This document shows positions 58,401-64,000 of a stretch of 64,000 nt of DNA, piece after piece. Every line of letters begins with the position of its first letter. The first letter of the stretch is position 1. The position numbers and the translations under genes were made by a program. The notes under the pieces were generated by a model. That model was not told where the DNA came from and ran no database searches. It saw only the letters and a program-made list of their open reading frames with translations. Origin of the DNA: Chamaea fasciata (taxonomy: Eukaryota > Chordata > Aves > Passeriformes > Sylviidae); contig JARCOQ010000005.1 in the NCBI GenBank assembly GCA_029207755.1, forward strand, positions 48,635,563 through 48,699,562, in the 5' to 3' direction.

Positions 58401-61400
58401 AACCAAAGACTTCCCCCATTCCAAGTAGATGAATGTAGAAAAAGAACTGTTGACCTACAAATCTGTAAGCAGTGTCTTTTGAAGCAGTGATACCAGGTAG
58501 CCATACTGGCAGGAATTGAAGTTAAATGTGAATGCCAAGAGCAGTGGGAAGCAGGCAGTTCAGTTCTTCAGACACCCAGGCCCCTGTGTAAATATTTGAC
58601 CTAGTCTGTTATATTCATGGTTCCATAGTAGCCTTCTAAACACTGATGAAAAAAATTCCTGTGCTGGTCACTAGAGAAAACCAGGATATCAATGGTTTCT
58701 CATAAATGGAAAGTTTCTCCAAAACAGGTACTTTAGCTAAAAGGAAGAACTTAGTTTTCTTTAGCTACATCTTGCCTAAAGGGCTCAGACCATCTTAAAG
58801 GAAAACCTTTCAAAGATTCTGTTGGTTTTAGTAATTCTGGATACATTGTTAAAAGCTTTGCTCTTTTCCTGTCTTGGTTCCCTGGAATACTTTCCATAAT
58901 TTAAGGGCTTGGTCTCTGCAAAAATTTTGTCATGATACACAGTTTCCACATGTTTCCAGGATAAATTTGTCTTCATCTTGTAATCTCCGGACTTAAAAAG
59001 GTATAATAGATTTAATATCCTCTTCTCTCCTACCCTGGCTTGCCCCTAAGATCTGAAGCTGGTGGGTTATCAGTAAAGTTAGCTTGGACAAGACTCTTGA
59101 TCTGAGAAACTTTCTTTTCCCAGCAAGAATAGTATCTCTTCAGGGAATGGCAGCTCAGTGTGTTAATGGAAATTTTTGCCATTTTTGTGAGGTTCTGGGC
59201 CAGAGGTAGTTTCAGGCCAACTTGATACTGTCCTCTCATTCTTCCTGCTCTGAGTTTCTTTTATACTAACTATGAAAAGCAGCGTTGTTGTTTTAAAAAG
59301 ATCACTGTCTCTTAAAAAAACCTAACAACCAAGCTATCAACCTGCAAATGTTAGAGACATTTACAGAAAAACACTCCATAGGGTCCATTATTAAACATAC
59401 TTTCATGGTGTATTGAGAGAAATTGTGCACTCTAGCATTTTTCATCTGGAAAAGGCTGCCTTTGTAGGCCTCAGTCACAAACCTCATCCGTGCTGAATAC
59501 CTGAGGGTGCCTTAAAGCTTCTGTTTTCAAGAGGCTCACTTGCCAACTGTTTCATTGGCTCTGAATTGTTGTGTTTATATTATTGCTGTCTTCCTTGTTC
59601 ATTGTCACTTTGCCCCGGCTTGGAAGTTGTGTGTTTGGGGAATAGTGCTCACTTAGCCAAGTGCACAGTGTCGCCTTTAATAACGTGTCATGCGCGCTTC
59701 CTGCGTGTCTTCAGGGGATGCCTGCTGGCTGGCATCTGACATGTCCTATGCATTTGAGTGAGTATGAGGGCAAGTTTCAATTCAGAGATTCTTCGCTTTT
59801 TGTCATCCTCACCCCAAGATACATCAAGGTATAAAGTGGAGTATCAAACAAATAGATACAGATGCAAGAACTAAGCACATACAGAAACCAAAATGGCTGG
59901 GGGGCAAAGCTGGTTGAATTTGCAGAGCACATCTGATGTTTGTTAAAGCAATAGTAATGTTTTTGTGCTCCTTCTGCAAAAAAGGTATACCCTTTTTTAG
60001 GAAAGAATATGAATAAACTGAATAAACTGAAAATTCAGCACTTGCATAGGTTTTTTAAAACACCTGAGACTTGTATCTGGCCTGTGTAGTATCACTCTTT
60101 AAATTTGTAGGAGAAGGAAATAATAATGGGTGTGGCAACATTCTGTATTTTGCTAGATTTAATTTTTTGAAGAGCACAAAATCACTTTTCAAAGTAATCT
60201 GAGCTACTAGAGGGGTAGGTCATGGCCTAGGATCAGCTGTTCTTTGACTAGATGAATTTGTTTAAGCAGTATAGTGAACCTAAGTGCTTCCCAAAAAATA
60301 CACAAACAATATGATTACAAACGTAATACAAAGGGAGGTTTATAACATGCCAAAATAACGGGTCTGTGATCAGAGCATTTGTTTTAAGTGTCATGATGTG
60401 GAAAGTCTGCTCTTCATGTTAAATGAGAGCAAAAGGAAAGTACAACTTTTTTTTCTGCAGAATCTTCTAGTAATTCTGTAACATTAAACCTGAAGAGATT
60501 GAGTAATACATTACATAATTATTTAACACTGAACTAGATTTTCATTGTGGGTCAGGTCAGAGCTCAAGCTCTGAAAGAATTGAGTTGTACAGATAAAAAT
60601 GGTCGTGTGACTGGTCATACATTTTATAGCCTCTGCTGAAATATTTTCAAGGTGATAAAAATGTAATGTCTTTGCAATGAAGGTCACTTAAGCTAATAGC
60701 CTAACTGGTGGAAAGGTATAAAAGGTGTTGGTCAAGATGGGAACAAAACAAGAGAATAAATGTGTATTGGTACTTCTCCAAGGTGCTGTGGTTGGCTGAC
60801 AGATTGATATCCTGGATTGCTAAACTAGGATTCTCCTATAAGACTACCCTGGGCCAAGTATTGTATCTTTTATAATCTCTTATGCTTTTTTCTTTTGTGC
60901 TCTGCTGGATGTCCTTTTCCCCAGGGTTAAAAGAAAAGCAAACCAACCCACCAACTTGCCTGCACATTTTGGAAGAGTAACCTTCTTTATCACAAGAAGG
61001 CATTTTGTGCTTGCTTTTTGATGTCTCCTTGGTATTAGCAAAGCAATGCGTTGTTTCCCCTTAACCTTGTTCAAGATTTCCTTGTGGGTTCTATTATACT
61101 GTAGTTTTGGAAAGGTATTTGTGTTTTTGTTTGGAAACTTAGCCTTAAAGGATGGCAAAGCCTAAGAGTGCATTTCAGTTTCTTTGCCTCTTGAAGAAGC
61201 ATAGAGATCAATCAACTATATGTGTTTGAAGTATCTTGACCTGTGTCGTGAACTCTGTGCATATTTAGTCCATTCACTGAAGGAACTGTGTTTAACATAA
61301 TTCCAGTAATTTGGCCTTCATTCAGTGGGCTACTGATGGTCAAAACTAAACAGTTCCCTCCACCCCAAACTGGTTCGAGCTACCTCAAAAAATAAACTAA

Positions 61401-64000
61401 ACAAGGTACAAAAATTGTCCCTGCTTATCTTTTAGCTAAGTATTTTCTGTTTCACAACCAATTATAGCAAGCTACATTTGTTAAAACATTTGGACATATT
61501 TGCACCAAGTCTCATTTCAAGGACTTAGTACAGAAGTGTTTAAAAACTTTTTCACATGTGTGCTTTTGGAGGTTGTTGTCCGGAGGGGAGGAGAAGGATC
61601 ACAGTAGAATATCTGAGGATTATGATCAAAATACCTGGACACAAGAGTACACAATACTAATAGAAGATACTGCTGTGGGTCTGAATTTCAAAACTAAATT
61701 GGTTTAATCCATAAAAATTCACTGTTCTTGGTGTAGTGATGAAGCTGGAACCAGTTATTTTTTAGAAAACTAAATTCTTTCATACCAAAACATTTAATTA
61801 GATTAATGGCACTAAAAGTCAGTGGCTTAAAATAATTTACATATGAACCTGCTTTTAGATGCTCAGACAGTCTATCAGTCTTATTTTGTTATCTGCAGAA
61901 TGCTTCCATAATCAGTCGTAGGACAAACCTGTGTTCACAGGAGTCAGTCAAACCCTGTCTCTTGGCAGGTCTGGGATTTTTTGATTCTCGCTGTTGGAAT
62001 GTGTAAGGAAGAGCAGAACACTGTAAAGGGCTTTAAACTTATTTTTGTTCATAAGATAAATTGTGTGATTTTATACACAGAAAAAACTAGTTTAAAGCAA
62101 AGGTCTTGAAAACAATTCATAAGAAGATCTGGAATTTGCAAGAGCCATGTTCCCTTTAACTGAGAGTTCTGGAAGCACTTCAAAATGAAGCTTAATCTCT
62201 GTTGCTAATACCTTATGCAAACATACTCGTTTTCTGTTCAGTTAGGGCACTAGAAAATAGTAAGCTTAGCTCAAAGGGGGGTGTGCTAGGTACACTGTGG
62301 TATGCAGGCCCCTATGTCTAAAATACAACATGGAGCTAAAAGTTACACCTTGTTCAGTAAGCTCAGGGTATAAACACATTTGGGTAAAGAAAAGTAGCCT
62401 TACTCAAGTGTTAAGAGGAACTGATTGTCAGAAAGGTCTTTGACAGTCTGAATAGGTTCATAGTCCTCAACGGAAGCTGTTGAAACCTCAACTGCTTAGT
62501 GTATACATCCACATCTTGCTGGTCTTAGTTGCCTGTTAAGTATTATGGAATACATCCACTCTGTATATTGAATGAATTCCGCCTTTCATGTTGCCTGGTT
62601 CCAGTGGATCTGTGCCACGCAGCATGTTGGTCATTCAGATAATTTGCTGTGATTCATGATTCCTCATTTGTGGGCTGTCTTTAATCCTTACTTGTGTGTT
62701 ACCCAGGCCTTCCTGTACTGCTCCACATCTCAGTCTTTACTGTGTTGGCTTTTGCTTTGAATGACAATGGTCTGAGCTTTGACTGTGTGTTTTTTCTTTC
62801 TAACTTGGCTACTACTGTATTCTTCAGTTTTGATCCTTTACTGTCCCAGCCTTGCCAATCCAGTTCACACCCTGTCAGCTCAAATGGGGGAAGTGTCTGC
62901 TCTGTCTGTTAAGCACCGTGGATAATAATTTCTTTTCTTTCATTTTCATTGTACCTAATGGAGCTGGTTCTGAGTGCTGTGGAGAAAGCATGAGTTTTCT
63001 CTGAAGTTCTTACATAGCCTCTACTTTGAAGTTTACTTTGTGTGGTCCTCCTGGTCTTTTAAGATGAATGACAAGTCCACTATTAACCCACTTCACTTCT
63101 ATTTTGTTCAATTAATAGATTCTCTCACTTTCTTGTGCTAGCTTTTTGTATCATCTTAGGGTACTTTATAAATCCTGTCACCACTTTACATTTCCCATTT
63201 TGTCTTTCTGTACTGCTTGTTAAGTTCTCTGTTCCAGGAAGATAAAAGGTGATGAGTCAGGGAAGTTTCTAACTACTTACTCAGATTAAATCTCTGGGTT
63301 GGCCTCCAGTTCAGGCTCTTTTTCTGGCTTCCTTGTTGAAGTATACATTTACTGTTTTACTTTTCTGGATAACTCGTCTTCCTGTCTAAAAGTCTTTGGT
63401 AGCCTAGACTTTTCAGTTCTTAAACCATTATATCTTCAGTATATTTTAAAAGGCATGGAGGTTATTGGTTGCATGTAATCATAGAATTAGTATTGTCATC
63501 CACTATCCTGATTATTGACTGCTTTTTCTATGTCTTTGGATTTCAATATTTTTGAGATTCAGCTTTATAAATCTGACTTGGAAATATCTTCATAAATACT
63601 AAGTACTTTTCAAAATAAACTGTTGATAGAGTTTGAAACATTTTGTGGTTTTAAAATTGTCTAAACAGAGTGAGAATGCTTGCCTTCAAATGAAAAACAT
63701 CCTGGCATTGTGATATTTAAGAGGCAATGTTGCATTAAATACCTAAAATTGGAAGTAAGGTAACAGATACTGTGGTTAAGTTTGTCATGTCTGGGACAGC
63801 GTTTTTAAAAAAGAAAATTTCAGAGAAATTTTTAAAAGAAGTAAGGTTTTGAGCAGGGCACTGTGGTGAGTTACTTTCAGAGAGCAGTAGTTTAATGCTG
63901 TAATCCTGAGTTTTTGTACAGAAAAAGGGACATTGTTTTGAAAGTTGAAAGGGTACTCTGTGATGTTAATGTTTCTCTGCCTCAGCCAGGAAATTTTCTA
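55450..64000 (+). other. UBN2 intron 3 (partial)
   Basis: At least 8.5 kb running to the window edge. It contains an A21 tract at 56161-56181 and otherwise sequence in which I see no gene or recognisable repeat. I looked for the following Hpc2-domain exon and did not find it. Confidence 0.7.
56161..56181. repeat. Poly(A) tract (A21)
   Basis: A run of 21 A in UBN2 intron 3. No recognisable retrocopy lies upstream. Confidence 0.85.

Noticed and set aside
1..64000. CRISPR arrays, tRNA or rRNA genes, bacterial operons, phage modules
   Set aside because: No spaced direct repeats, no cloverleaf with A and B boxes noticed, and the gene structure is plainly vertebrate with spliced exons.
55450..64000. 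The next UBN2 exon (YDELVPASL segment)
   Set aside because: I looked for it in all of the remaining sequence and did not see it; the window seems to end within the intron.

Overview
This window is nuclear DNA from a bird, most likely a neoavian species. The evidence is long AT-rich introns with GT-AG splice sites, 3'-end fragments of CR1 LINEs (the main avian retrotransposon), several avian-type solo LTRs including one of the ERVL LTR type common in Neoaves, and a GC-rich CpG-island promoter. Two protein-coding genes lie head to tail on the + strand. Their order matches the human 7q34 block (TTC26/IFT56 then UBN2). Nothing prokaryotic, plasmid-like or CRISPR-like is present.

Region 1 (1 to about 32.6 kb) is the 3' three quarters of IFT56 (TTC26/DYF-13), a TPR protein of the intraflagellar transport IFT-B complex. 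Thirteen coding exons can be placed to the base. They join in frame without a stop and total 1266 nt (421 codons plus TGA). With the N-terminal part of about 133 residues known from mammals, this gives about 554 residues, the usual vertebrate length. The 5' exons lie left of the window. The introns carry old CR1 and LTR insertions and simple repeats, and the 3' UTR contains a CR1 fragment.

Region 2 (about 32.6 to 44.7 kb) is intergenic. No convincing gene is seen there. It holds a CR1 relic, a GT-rich microsatellite and an A/C-rich low-complexity block.

Region 3 (about 44.8 to 64 kb) begins with a CpG island holding the UBN2 promoter, 5' UTR and first coding exon. Two more coding exons follow in long introns, up to the first part of the Hpc2/ubinuclein-related domain. 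The window ends inside the third intron, so the bulk of UBN2 is to the right. UBN2 is a paralogue of UBN1, the H3.3-binding subunit of the HIRA histone chaperone complex.

The two genes are functionally unrelated (cilium transport and chromatin assembly); they are simply neighbours in a conserved block. I found no credible novel biological system. The most useful second-look items are a short upstream ORF in the UBN2 leader that overlaps a YY1-like element, a weak splice donor with in-frame read-through in IFT56, the CR1 piece in the IFT56 3' UTR, and the solo LTRs within IFT56 introns.
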